Part shown: positions 8,625-16,425 of the stretch, piece by piece
How the letters are laid out: each line of letters starts with the position of its first letter
How positions within the stretch are numbered: the stretch's first letter is position 1
Origin: Duganella dendranthematis
Lineage (GTDB): Bacteria > Pseudomonadota > Gammaproteobacteria > Burkholderiales > Burkholderiaceae_D
Direction: 5' to 3'
Assembly: GCF_012849375.1 (NCBI RefSeq)
Contig: NZ_CP051684.1
Coordinates: forward strand, 4,836,001 to 4,900,000
DNA length: 64,000 nucleotides
Notes under the pieces: generated by a model
Databases searched by the model: none
The model's input: only the letters and a program-made list of their open reading frames with translations
Told to the model about the DNA's origin: nothing
Made by a program: the position numbers and the translations under genes

Positions 8625-8981
8625 ATGGAACGGATTCCTATTTTGCGGATTGGCGATCTGCTGCTGGTGACCATCCAGGTGGACATGCATGACAGCCTGG
8701 CCCTGACCTTGCAGGATGACCTGACCGAACGTATCGTCCGCGACAACGCCAAGGGCGTGCTGATCGACATTTCCGCGCTGGACCTGGTGGACTCGTTCAT
8801 CGGCCGCATGATCAGCAACACCGCCGCCATGGCGCGCGTGCTGGACGCCCAGACGGTGCTGGTCGGCATGCAGCCGGCGGTGGCGATTACGCTGGTGGAA
8901 CTTGGCCTGACGCTGCCCGGCGTGAAAACTGCATTGAATGTTGAAAAAGGCATGCAGTTGTTAGGAAAGAACTACGCGTGA
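8625..8981 (+). CDS. rsbS: Stressosome STAS protein RsbS
   Basis: A single STAS domain of 118 residues (MERIPILRIGDLLLVTIQVDM onward). It retains the serine segment LDLVDSFIG, equivalent to the site phosphorylated by RsbT in Bacillus RsbS, and the GMQPAVAITLVELGL stretch typical of RsbS. The ATG at 8625 lies 7 bases after the rsbR stop; a longer upstream frame would run over rsbR and is rejected. With RsbR it should form the stressosome core that holds RsbT in unstressed cells. Confidence 0.93.
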   Translation: MERIPILRIGDLLLVTIQVDMHDSLALTLQDDLTERIVRDNAKGVLIDISALDLVDSFIGRMISNTAAMARVLDAQTVLVGMQPAVAITLVELGLTLPGVKTALNVEKGMQLLGKNYA

Positions 8982-9448
8982 TGAGCCTCGCCTCGCCCGA
9001 CATCAGCCGCTACCCCTCGCCGTTGCTGACCAAGTACGCCAGCCAGGCCAGGCTGCACCAGGTGCTGCCGCTGGAAACCGACGAGCACGTGGTGGCGGTG
9101 CGCAAGGCGGTGCGCGAGCACGCCCTGGAATTAAAACTCAGCCTGGTGGAGCAGACCAAGCTGGTGACCGCCGCCAGCGAGCTGGCACGCAATACCATCA
9201 AGTACGGCGGTGGTGGCGTGGTGGTGCTGGAACGCCTGATCGACGGCCTGCGCAACGGGCTGCGGCTGGTGTTTGCCGACACCGGCCCCGGCATCGCCGA
9301 CATCGAACTGGCGCTGCGCGACGGCTACACCAGCGGCGGCGGCCTTGGTCTTGGACTGGGCGGCACCAAGCGCCTGGTTGATGATTTTCTGATTGATTCA
9401 CGCCCCAGCGAGGGCACTGCAGTAGCGATTATTAAATGGAAAATCTAA
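8981..9448 (+). CDS. rsbT: Serine/threonine kinase RsbT (GHKL switch protein)
   Basis: A 155-residue GHKL-fold kinase. The N box is intact (TAASELARNTIKYG), as are the ATP-binding G1 segment DTGPGI and the glycine-rich G2 segment GLGLGLGGTKRL. RsbT phosphorylates RsbS and RsbR, is released, and activates a downstream partner. The start ATG overlaps the rsbS stop as TGATG; a GTG one codon earlier is also possible. In Bacillus the partner is the phosphatase RsbU, which is absent here; the next gene has a PP2C domain but fused to its own GHKL domain. Confidence 0.93.
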   Translation: MSLASPDISRYPSPLLTKYASQARLHQVLPLETDEHVVAVRKAVREHALELKLSLVEQTKLVTAASELARNTIKYGGGGVVVLERLIDGLRNGLRLVFADTGPGIADIELALRDGYTSGGGLGLGLGGTKRLVDDFLIDSRPSEGTAVAIIKWKI

Positions 9449-10461
9449 GTAGTTCGCTGGCGCCCGCTGAATGGATCACCATCAGCCACGTCAGCGATGT
9501 CGGCGCCGCCCGGCGCAGCGGTCAGACCCTGGCCGAACAACTGGGCATGGGGGAGACGCGCGCCGGCCAGCTGGCGATCATCATTACTGAGGCCGCCAGC
9601 AACATCATCAAGCACGCCGGCGAGGGCCGGGTGCGAGTGAACATGGCCGCGCATGGCGGCCAGCGCTGTATCGAGGTGCTGGCGCTGGATAACGGTCCCG
9701 GCATCGGCAATCTGGCGCAGTCGATGCTGGACGGCGTGTCCAGCGCCGGCACCGCCGGCACCGGCCTGGGCGCGATGCGCCGGCTGGCCGATCAACTGGA
9801 CGTGTACGCGCCCGCCGGCAAGGGCACGGCGTTGTTCGCGCGCCTGTGGCTGGACCCGGCCGACGCCGCGCAGCCGGTCCGTTACGGCGGCGTTTGCCTG
9901 CCGCTGGCCGGTGAAACGGCCTGCGGCGACGCCTGGGCGGTGGCAGAACAACAAGGCCGCGTGGTGCTGTTGATGGCCGACGGCCTCGGTCACGGACCGG
10001 AAGCGGCCAAGGCCTCGGCGGCGGCAGTGCAGACGCTGACGGCCGAGCCCGGCTACGCGCCGCAGCGGCTGATGGAAGACTGCCACCAGGCGCTGCGGCC
10101 GACGCGCGGCGCCGCCATGGCAATTGGTGAGCTGGACCTGGCGGCGCGGCAGTTGCGTTTTGCCGGCGTCGGCAACATCGGCGCCAGCATCATCGACGAC
10201 GCCGCGCGGCGGCAACTGATGTCGCATAACGGCATCGTCGGCCACAATATGCGCAAGGTCAATGAGCTGGTGTTTGAGTGTCCGGCCGGCGCACTGGTGG
10301 TGCTGGCCAGCGACGGCATCACCACCCAGTGGGACCTCGCAGCCTATCCCGGCCTGGCGACACGCGAACCGGCGCTGATCGCCGGCGTGCTGCTGCGCGA
10401 CCACAGCCGCGGGCGCGACGACGCCAGCGTACTGGTAGTCAAGACCCTGGAGAACGTGTGA
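9436..10461 (+). CDS. GHKL ATPase fused to a PP2C/SpoIIE phosphatase (RsbX-like)
   Basis: A 341-residue protein with two domains. Residues 1-135 form an anti-sigma-type GHKL ATPase (N box TEAASNIIKHAG, G1 DNGPGIG, G2 AGTGLGAMRRL). Residues 150-340 form a PP2C/SpoIIE-like phosphatase with metal-binding segments (CGDAW, LLMADGLGHG, LASDGI, RDDASVLVV). RsbX-type phosphatases dephosphorylate stressosome STAS proteins and reset the complex, and that is the likely role. The fusion to a second RsbT-like domain is less usual. It overlaps rsbT by 13 bases and the next gene by 1. Confidence 0.88.
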   Translation: MENLSSSLAPAEWITISHVSDVGAARRSGQTLAEQLGMGETRAGQLAIIITEAASNIIKHAGEGRVRVNMAAHGGQRCIEVLALDNGPGIGNLAQSMLDGVSSAGTAGTGLGAMRRLADQLDVYAPAGKGTALFARLWLDPADAAQPVRYGGVCLPLAGETACGDAWAVAEQQGRVVLLMADGLGHGPEAAKASAAAVQTLTAEPGYAPQRLMEDCHQALRPTRGAAMAIGELDLAARQLRFAGVGNIGASIIDDAARRQLMSHNGIVGHNMRKVNELVFECPAGALVVLASDGITTQWDLAAYPGLATREPALIAGVLLRDHSRGRDDASVLVVKTLENV

Positions 10462-11789
10462 TGTCGTTTGTGCGCATATTGCAGGTCAACATAGGCAGCA
10501 CGCCGGACCTGGTGGCGGTGCGCCAGCGCGCGCGCCAGGTGGCCGGCCTGCTCAATTTCGGCGTGCAGGACCAGGTGCGGATTGCCACGGCGGTGTCGGA
10601 AGTGGCGCGCTGCGCCTACGGCCGGCTGGAGGGCGGCCGCGCCACCTTCGCCGTCAATGTGCGGGAACAACCGCCGCAGCTCAAGGTCATCATCAGCGCC
10701 GAAGGCGCCGAGCGTCCGCACGCCACCGTTGATGGCGAGGCGGCTACGCCGCAGCTGGCCGGCGCGCAGCTGACGGCGCAACGGCTGATGGACAACTGCA
10801 CCATCGTCAGCGCCACGGCGCTGGAGTTGAAGGTGGAGATGAACAAGAGCTTGCCGGCGCAGCCGGGCCGCGCCGCGGTGGATCTGGCGCAGGTCGGCGC
10901 GCAACTGGTGGCCACGCCGATCCAGAGCACGTATTCGGAAATCGAACAGCAAAACCGTGAGCTGGCGCAGGCGCTGGCCGAACTGCGCGAGCGCCAGGAC
11001 GACTTGCTGGCGCTGACGCGCGAACTGGAAGACACCAACCGCGGCGTGGTGGCGCTGTACGCCGAGATCGAGGAAAAGGCCGAGCGCCTGCGCAAGGCCG
11101 ACGAAATGAAATCGCGCTTCCTGTCCAACACCAGCCACGAGCTGCGCACGCCGCTGAGCTCGATCCGCGCGCTGAGCAAGCTGCTGCTGGACCGCATGGA
11201 CGGCCCGCTGACCGAGGAGCAGGAGCGCCAGGTGGCGTTTATCGCCAGCGCCGCCGGCGACCTGTCGGAACTGGTAAACGACCTGCTGGACCTGGCCAAG
11301 ATCGAGGCCGGCAAGGTGGACGTGACGCTGTCGCCGGTTGAGGTCGGCGCGATGTTCAGCGCGCTCAAGGGCATGCTGCGGCCGTTGACGCGTGATGCGC
11401 CGGTCGAGCTGGTGTTCGTCGAGCCGCCGCCGCTGACCTTGATGTCGGACGAAGGTAAGGTCACGCAAATCCTGCGCAACTTCATCTCCAATGCGCTCAA
11501 GTTTACCGAGGAAGGTCAGGTGGTGGTGCAGCTGCTGGACGAGGGCGAAGACCACGTGACATTCGCCGTCACCGACAGCGGCATCGGCATCAGTGCCGAC
11601 AACCAGCAATTGATTTTTGAAGAATTCAGCCAGATTGCGCACCCGCTTCAACGGCGCGCCAAAGGCACCGGACTGGGCCTGCCGCTGTGCCGCAAGCTGG
11701 CCACGTTGCTCGGCGGCACGGTGGATGTGTCCAGTGCCGAGGGCAGCGGTTCGACGTTTTATCTGCGGCTGCCGGCCGCCTCCCCATGA
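10461..11789 (+). CDS. Histidine kinase with N-terminal RsbT-like domain
   Basis: A 442-residue sensor kinase without membrane segments. Residues 1-130 align by eye with RsbT, but the N-box asparagine is replaced by cysteine (SEVARC, Cys51), so this copy may not bind ATP. A coiled coil follows (about 155-215), then HisKA with phosphoacceptor His226 in SNTSHELRTPLSS, and HATPase_c with the N box NFISNALKF, DSGIGI and GTGLGLPLCRKL. The likely job is to read stressosome state and pass phosphate to the response regulator domain of the next protein. The ATG overlaps the previous stop (TGATG). Confidence 0.9.
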   Translation: MSFVRILQVNIGSTPDLVAVRQRARQVAGLLNFGVQDQVRIATAVSEVARCAYGRLEGGRATFAVNVREQPPQLKVIISAEGAERPHATVDGEAATPQLAGAQLTAQRLMDNCTIVSATALELKVEMNKSLPAQPGRAAVDLAQVGAQLVATPIQSTYSEIEQQNRELAQALAELRERQDDLLALTRELEDTNRGVVALYAEIEEKAERLRKADEMKSRFLSNTSHELRTPLSSIRALSKLLLDRMDGPLTEEQERQVAFIASAAGDLSELVNDLLDLAKIEAGKVDVTLSPVEVGAMFSALKGMLRPLTRDAPVELVFVEPPPLTLMSDEGKVTQILRNFISNALKFTEEGQVVVQLLDEGEDHVTFAVTDSGIGISADNQQLIFEEFSQIAHPLQRRAKGTGLGLPLCRKLATLLGGTVDVSSAEGSGSTFYLRLPAASP

Positions 11790-13690
11790 ACAAGGATACC
11801 GTCATGGACAACAGCTCTATTCTGATACTGAATGTGGACGACAACGATGGCGCGCGTTACGTCAAGACGCGCATCCTGCTGAGCGCCGGCTTCCGCGTGA
11901 TCGAAGCCGCCAATGGCACCGACGCGCTGGAGATGGCGCGCAAGGAGGCGCCTGCGCTGGTGCTGCTGGACGTTAAGCTGCCCGACATCAGCGGCATCGA
12001 AGTGTGCCGCCGCATCAAGTCCGACGTCGCCACCTGCACGGTGCTGGTACTGCAAACCTCGGCCGCGCTGATCGGCCGCGACGACAAGATCCGCGGCCTG
12101 GACGGTGGCGCCGACAATTACCTGGCGGCGCCGATCGAGGCCGACGAACTGATCGCCAACGTCAACGCCTTGCTGCGGCTGCAACGCACCCAGGCGGACC
12201 TGCGCAACAGCGAGGAACGCTTCCGCCAGCTGGCCGAAAACATCGAGGACGTGTTCTGGATGTTCAATATCAGCGACCAGCGATTGCTGTACGCCAGTCC
12301 GGCCTACGAGCGCCTGTTCGGCCGCCCGCTGGCGCAGCTGCAGCAGACGCCGGACGACTGGCTGGAAGCGGTCCATCCGGAGGACCGCCAGTTGGTGCAG
12401 GCCGACTGGCAAGCCTTCCTGAGCGAGGGCCATTACGACCAGGAATTCCGGCTCGGCGAGGAAGGTTCGGTGCGCTGGGTGCGCGACCGCGCTTTCCTGG
12501 TGCGCGACGACCAGCAGCAGCCGTACCGCGTGGCCCGCATCAGCAGCGACATCAGCGAACGCAAGAACATGGAGGCGCTGCTGCGCCAGGCGGACGAGCA
12601 CAAGAACGATTTCCTGGCCACGCTGGCGCACGAGCTGCGTAATCCGCTCAGTCCGATCCGCAACGCGGTCACGCTGATGAACACGGTGCCGGCCACGCAG
12701 GCCGAGGTGCACCAGCGCGCGCGTGACGTGATCCTGCGCCAGGTCGGTCACCTGACCCATCTGGTGGATGATTTGCTGGACGTGGCGCGCATCTCGCAAG
12801 GCAAGCTGACCTTGCGGCAGCAGGATGTGGAGCTGCATGCGGTGATCGAGCCGGCCGTCGAGACCGTGAAGGCGCTGATTGAATCGCGCGGCCACCGGCT
12901 GCGCGTCGATGTGCCGCCGCAGCCGGTGTGGCTGCATGGCGATCCGGTGCGGCTGTCGCAGATCCTTGGCAACCTGCTGCACAACGCCGCCAAGTTCACC
13001 GACCCCGGTGGCGAAATTTCGCTGAACGTCACGCTGCCGCAGACCGACCGCATCCGCATCGCGGTAGGGGACAACGGCATCGGCATCACCTCGTACAACC
13101 TGGCGCGCATCTTTGGCATGTTCACGCAAGGCGCCTCGACGCGCGACCGCATGCACGACGGCCTCGGCATCGGCTTGTCGCTGGTGTCCAAGCTGGTGGA
13201 CATGCATGGCGGCCGAGTGGAAGCCTATAGCGACGGTATCGGCAAAGGCAGCACCTTTGTGCTGGAATTCCCGTTGCAGCTGCCGGCGGTGGTGGTGCCT
13301 GCTGCCGTTGTGGAACCGGCCGTGCCGGGCAGCCTGCGCCTGCTGCTGGTGGACGATAACGTCGACTCGGTCAGCGTGATGGCGGAGTTGTTGAAGATGA
13401 TGGGGCACGACGTGGTCACCGCCAACAACGCCGAGGACGCACTGACGCTGGCCCGCGCGCACCAGCCGGAAACCATCGTGCTCGACCTCGGCCTGCCGGG
13501 CATCGACGGCTACACGCTGGCGCGCATGCTGCGGGCCGAGCCGGCTTTCGCGCATACGCGGCTGATCGCTCACACCGGCTACGGCTCCGACCAGGACCGT
13601 GAACGCAGCCGCGCGGCCGGCTTCGACTATCACCTGGTCAAGCCGGCCAGGTTCGACGACCTGGAGCAGGCGCTACAGCCCCAGCGCTGA
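11786..13690 (+). CDS. Hybrid histidine kinase, REC-PAS-HisKA-HATPase-REC
   Basis: A 634-residue cytoplasmic protein. The first receiver domain spans about 8-125 with Asp62 in LLDVKLPD. A PAS domain lies at about 140-265, HisKA with His282 in LAHELRNPLSPI, HATPase_c with DNGIGI and GLGIGLSLVSKL, and a second receiver at about 512-630 (LLLVDDNVDS, VLDLGLPG). It starts at an ATGA overlap with the preceding kinase and ends the operon. The N-terminal receiver is a natural phosphate acceptor for that kinase. No DNA-binding output domain is present, so a further partner is needed. It overlaps the convergent DUF72 gene by 18 bases. Confidence 0.92.
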   Translation: MNKDTVMDNSSILILNVDDNDGARYVKTRILLSAGFRVIEAANGTDALEMARKEAPALVLLDVKLPDISGIEVCRRIKSDVATCTVLVLQTSAALIGRDDKIRGLDGGADNYLAAPIEADELIANVNALLRLQRTQADLRNSEERFRQLAENIEDVFWMFNISDQRLLYASPAYERLFGRPLAQLQQTPDDWLEAVHPEDRQLVQADWQAFLSEGHYDQEFRLGEEGSVRWVRDRAFLVRDDQQQPYRVARISSDISERKNMEALLRQADEHKNDFLATLAHELRNPLSPIRNAVTLMNTVPATQAEVHQRARDVILRQVGHLTHLVDDLLDVARISQGKLTLRQQDVELHAVIEPAVETVKALIESRGHRLRVDVPPQPVWLHGDPVRLSQILGNLLHNAAKFTDPGGEISLNVTLPQTDRIRIAVGDNGIGITSYNLARIFGMFTQGASTRDRMHDGLGIGLSLVSKLVDMHGGRVEAYSDGIGKGSTFVLEFPLQLPAVVVPAAVVEPAVPGSLRLLLVDDNVDSVSVMAELLKMMGHDVVTANNAEDALTLARAHQPETIVLDLGLPGIDGYTLARMLRAEPAFAHTRLIAHTGYGSDQDRERSRAAGFDYHLVKPARFDDLEQALQPQR

Positions 13691-14383
13691 GCGCAGCTGC
13701 AAGGCGTTGCCGATGGCGGCGCCGGACGCGGTATTGTCGAAGATGCACCAGGCGTCGCGTTCGGCCAGCCATTTGGCGACGCTGGTCAGATAGGCCTCGT
13801 CATACGATGAATAATAGATGCGTGGGCTGCCGTGCAGGCGCACGTAGCCGTCGTCGGTGGTCGGCACGTACGGCCCCGGCTTGCCGGCCGGCGGATCGGC
13901 GATCACGCGGGTAATGCGGTGGCGCTGCAGCAGCGCGCTGGCGTCGTCGCTGAACCAGCTGGCGTGGCGCGCCTCGCAGGCCAGCATGCCGTTGAAGTGG
14001 CCACGCAGGCGGTGCAGGAAATCGTCAGCGGTGGCCGCATCCAGCGCCAAGCTGGGCGGCAGCTGCACCAGCACGCAACCGAGCTTGTCGCCCAGCGTGC
14101 CGGCTTCGGCGGCGAACTGGGCCAGCGGAGCGTCAATGTCTTTTAGCCGGCGCTCGTGCGTGATGCTGCGCGGCAGCTTGACGGCGAAGCGAAAATCGGC
14201 CGGCACGCTGTCGGCCCAGCGCGCATAAGTCTGCGGCTGGTGCGGCCGGTAAAACGAGGAATTGATTTCCACCGCGTTGAACACGGCGGCATAGCGTTCC
14301 AGATGGCTGCCGGAGCCGGTGAAAGAGGGCGCTGCTTCGCGGCTGATGCTCCAACCGGCACAACCCAATCGCGTGAGAGTCAT
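13673..14383 (-). CDS. DUF72 family protein (YecE-like)
   Basis: A 236-residue DUF72/YecE family protein, a TIM-barrel fold of unknown biochemical function. Recognisable segments are GCAGWSI near the N-terminus, FNAVEINSSFYRPHQPQTYARWA, FRFAVKLPRSITHERRL, and YVRLHGSPRIYYSSY followed by CIFDNTASGAA near the C-terminus. The ATG at 14383 is chosen because similarity begins there; the open frame extends 60 codons upstream without family features. It converges on and overlaps the end of the stressosome operon. Confidence 0.9.
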   Translation of the reverse strand: MTLTRLGCAGWSISREAAPSFTGSGSHLERYAAVFNAVEINSSFYRPHQPQTYARWADSVPADFRFAVKLPRSITHERRLKDIDAPLAQFAAEAGTLGDKLGCVLVQLPPSLALDAATADDFLHRLRGHFNGMLACEARHASWFSDDASALLQRHRITRVIADPPAGKPGPYVPTTDDGYVRLHGSPRIYYSSYDEAYLTSVAKWLAERDAWCIFDNTASGAAIGNALQLRSALGL

Positions 14384-14388
14384 ATAAT
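14383..14388 (+). promoter_or_regulatory. Putative -10 element for the lipoprotein gene
   Basis: A perfect TATAAT lies 33 bases upstream of the lipoprotein start, overlapping the start of the divergent DUF72 gene. No clear -35 hexamer is seen at 16 to 18 bases upstream, so the call rests on the -10 match and position. Confidence 0.4.
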
Positions 14389-14420
14389 GCGTAGATTCCG
14401 TATATTTGAAAGATGTCCCG

Positions 14421-14978
14421 ATGGATCTTAAACGCATCGCCAAATTCGCCGCGCCACTGTTGTTGGCCGGCCTGGTGACCGCCTGCGCTACGCTGATTGG
14501 TCCGCGCGAGGTCGAGTTGCCGCAAGAGCGCCTGCAAACCAGCCTGGATCGTAAATTCCCCATGCATCAGCGTGTGCTGGGCGTGTTCGAGGTGGAGTTG
14601 AGCCATCCGCGTCTGGCGGTGCTGGCGGAAAACGACCGGGTATCGCTGTCGGTCGACCTGGGCGTGTCGCCGCTGCTGGCGCGCCAGTCCTGGCATGGCA
14701 GCATGCTGATCTCCGGCCGCCTGCGGGTGGATAGTCCGCACAACGCGATTTACATTGCCGACGCCCATGTCGACCGCTTCATTGTCGATAACATGGACGA
14801 GGGCAAGCAGGCGCAACTCGCCAGCGTGGCCAACCTGCTCAGCGACAAGGTCATCCGCGACGTGCCGCTGCACACTTTCCGCCCGGAAGACTTGCGCTAC
14901 GCCGGCGTGCAGTTCGTGCTGACCGGCATCGATACCCGTCCCGGCGGCCTGGTGGCAAGGCTGCAGCCGGCGCAGTAG
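14421..14978 (+). CDS. DUF1439-type lipoprotein (YceB-like)
   Basis: A 185-residue lipoprotein. The signal peptide ends in the lipobox LVTAC at about residues 16-20, giving a lipidated cysteine. The mature region (VELPQERLQTSLDRKFPMHQR, then ADAHVDRFIVDNMD and LHTFRPEDLRYAGVQF) matches the DUF1439/YceB pattern as I know it; these proteins are thought to bind hydrophobic ligands in the periplasm, but function is not proven. The ATG at 14421 is preferred to an upstream TTG because it gives a normal-length signal peptide. Confidence 0.8.
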   Translation: MDLKRIAKFAAPLLLAGLVTACATLIGPREVELPQERLQTSLDRKFPMHQRVLGVFEVELSHPRLAVLAENDRVSLSVDLGVSPLLARQSWHGSMLISGRLRVDSPHNAIYIADAHVDRFIVDNMDEGKQAQLASVANLLSDKVIRDVPLHTFRPEDLRYAGVQFVLTGIDTRPGGLVARLQPAQ

Positions 14979-14983
14979 CGGGT

Positions 14984-15043
14984 ATTTCGCGCCGGCCGGC
15001 TGCATTTCGCGCCGGTGCGGCGCATTTCGTCGCATGGCGATCC
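14984..15043. repeat. Tandem repeat with exact 20-base period
   Basis: The core ATTTCG recurs at 14984, 15004 and 15024. The first two copies share ATTTCGCGCCGG; the third reads ATTTCGTCGC. The array ends about 70 bases before the membrane protein gene at 15113. A two-turn spacing on one face of the helix suggests a cooperative regulator site rather than simple sequence. See findings. Confidence 0.6.
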
Positions 15044-15112
15044 GTGGCGCTGAGCTTCAGCGCATAGTGGCTACATCAACCCAGCCACTTAACTTACTTC
15101 ACGGAGCACACC

Positions 15113-15622
15113 ATGATTCAGCAAATCGTTTCCCACACCCCTGTCTACGTCTGGGCCCTGCTGGCCTTCCTGATCTACCGCGGCTGGCTGGCCAGCCAGG
15201 ACCGCGAAACCTCGTTGCGCAAAGTGGCGCTGATTCCGCTGGTGATGGTGGGGCTGTCGGTGACCAGCATCAACGGTCACGGCCCGCTGGGCGATGGCGT
15301 CTGGGCGCTGTGGGCCTTGGGCGCGGTAGCGTCGGCAGCGGCGATCTGGCAGCTTTCTCCTCGCGAGATCGTGGTTAATCGCGCCGCCGGCACCATCGTG
15401 CAGCGTGGCAGCTGGATGCCGCTGGTGCTGATGATTGCGATTTTTGCCACAAAATACGCCGTGGCTGTGATGTCGGCCATGCACCCTGAATTGCCGCATA
15501 GCGTGCCGTTTGCCGCCTCCGTCGCTCTGCTGTATGGCGTGTTTAACGGCCTGTTCCTGGGGCGCCTGGCCCGCTACGCCGCAGCCTGGCAGCGTCAGCC
15601 GGTAGCAGTCGCTGCCTTGTGA
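15113..15622 (+). CDS. Small integral membrane protein (DUF6622-like)
   Basis: A 169-residue membrane protein with about five hydrophobic helices (residues about 10-25, 40-58, 66-80, 100-125 and 138-155). The opening IVSHTPVYVWALLAFLIYRGW resembles proteins labelled DUF6622 in Burkholderiales; that family link is from memory. No catalytic motif is visible and the function is unknown. A Shine-Dalgarno-like GGAG (15102-15105) precedes the ATG. The upstream 20-base repeat array could regulate it. Confidence 0.72.
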   Translation: MIQQIVSHTPVYVWALLAFLIYRGWLASQDRETSLRKVALIPLVMVGLSVTSINGHGPLGDGVWALWALGAVASAAAIWQLSPREIVVNRAAGTIVQRGSWMPLVLMIAIFATKYAVAVMSAMHPELPHSVPFAASVALLYGVFNGLFLGRLARYAAAWQRQPVAVAAL

Positions 15623-15675
15623 TGCGGAGCAGATGCCTCTACAATCGGTCGTTCTCAAGTTTGTAGAGGTCGTGT

Positions 15676-16425
15676 ATGACTATTTTTGGTATCGGTTTGC
15701 ATGTGCTGGTAGCGATCTTCTTCGCCATTCACGCCATTCGCAGCGGGCAGCAGTTGTACTGGGTGATGATTCTGTTCCTTTTCCCCGGCTTGGGCAGTGT
15801 GGTGTATTTCTTCGCCATCTACCTGCCGAATTCGAAGTTGCAGCACGGCGCCCGCAAGGCGGTCAGCGCCGCCGCCAAGACGCTGGACCCAGGGCGCGAA
15901 TTGCGCGAGGCGCGCGACGCCTACGAGTTCACGCCGACCGCGCAGAATCAGATGCGATTGGCCAGGGCCCAGCTGGAAGCCGGCAGCGCCGAAGAAGCGG
16001 CCGCCACCTACGAGGCTTGCCTCAGCGGCCCGTTTTCGGGTGACCTGGAAATTCGCTACGGCGCCGCACGCGCCACGCTGGCCAGCGGCCGGGCGGCAGC
16101 GGCGGCGGCGCATCTGCAAACCATCCGCAGTAGCGATGACAAATTCCGTCCTGAGCAAGTGTCGTTGCTGCTGGCGCAGGCGCTGGCCGCAGCGGGTCGT
16201 CAGGATGAGGCACGGGCAGAGTTTGAGTTTGCGCTGAGCCGCTACAACAGCTTTACGGTGCAGGCCGAATTTGCCATCTGGGCGGCCGGCGTCGGCGACG
16301 CCGACAAGGCCAGGCAGTTGAACACTGAGTTGCAACGGACCATGGAGCGCTGGGCACGCCACACGCGCGACCTCAACCAGCAACTGGTGCGCCGCCTGAA
16401 CGCGGCGATGGGCTCGATCCGCTGA
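15676..16425 (+). CDS. Membrane-anchored tetratricopeptide-like protein
   Basis: A 249-residue protein. Two hydrophobic helices at residues 4-20 and 28-48 resemble the PLDc_N-type anchor seen at the N-terminus of cardiolipin synthases. Residues 75-230 are alanine-rich helical hairpins with TPR character (ARAQLEAGSAEEAAATYEACL, LLLAQALAAAGRQDEARAEFEFAL). It probably holds protein partners at the cytoplasmic face of the inner membrane. It converges on lpxH with no gap. The exact function is unknown. Confidence 0.78.
   Translation: MTIFGIGLHVLVAIFFAIHAIRSGQQLYWVMILFLFPGLGSVVYFFAIYLPNSKLQHGARKAVSAAAKTLDPGRELREARDAYEFTPTAQNQMRLARAQLEAGSAEEAAATYEACLSGPFSGDLEIRYGAARATLASGRAAAAAAHLQTIRSSDDKFRPEQVSLLLAQALAAAGRQDEARAEFEFALSRYNSFTVQAEFAIWAAGVGDADKARQLNTELQRTMERWARHTRDLNQQLVRRLNAAMGSIR

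Noticed and set aside
11759..13633. A 624-codon open frame on the minus strand across the hybrid histidine kinase gene, and similar long antisense frames at 8060-8953, 9445-10404, 10344-11651 and 31854-33473
   Set aside because: They are frame shadows of strongly supported plus-strand genes in high-GC DNA; their translations are rich in His, Arg, Gln and Ala and show no domain.
14984..15043. CRISPR-like array
   Set aside because: The unit is 20 bases with no repeat-spacer structure and no cas genes in the window.
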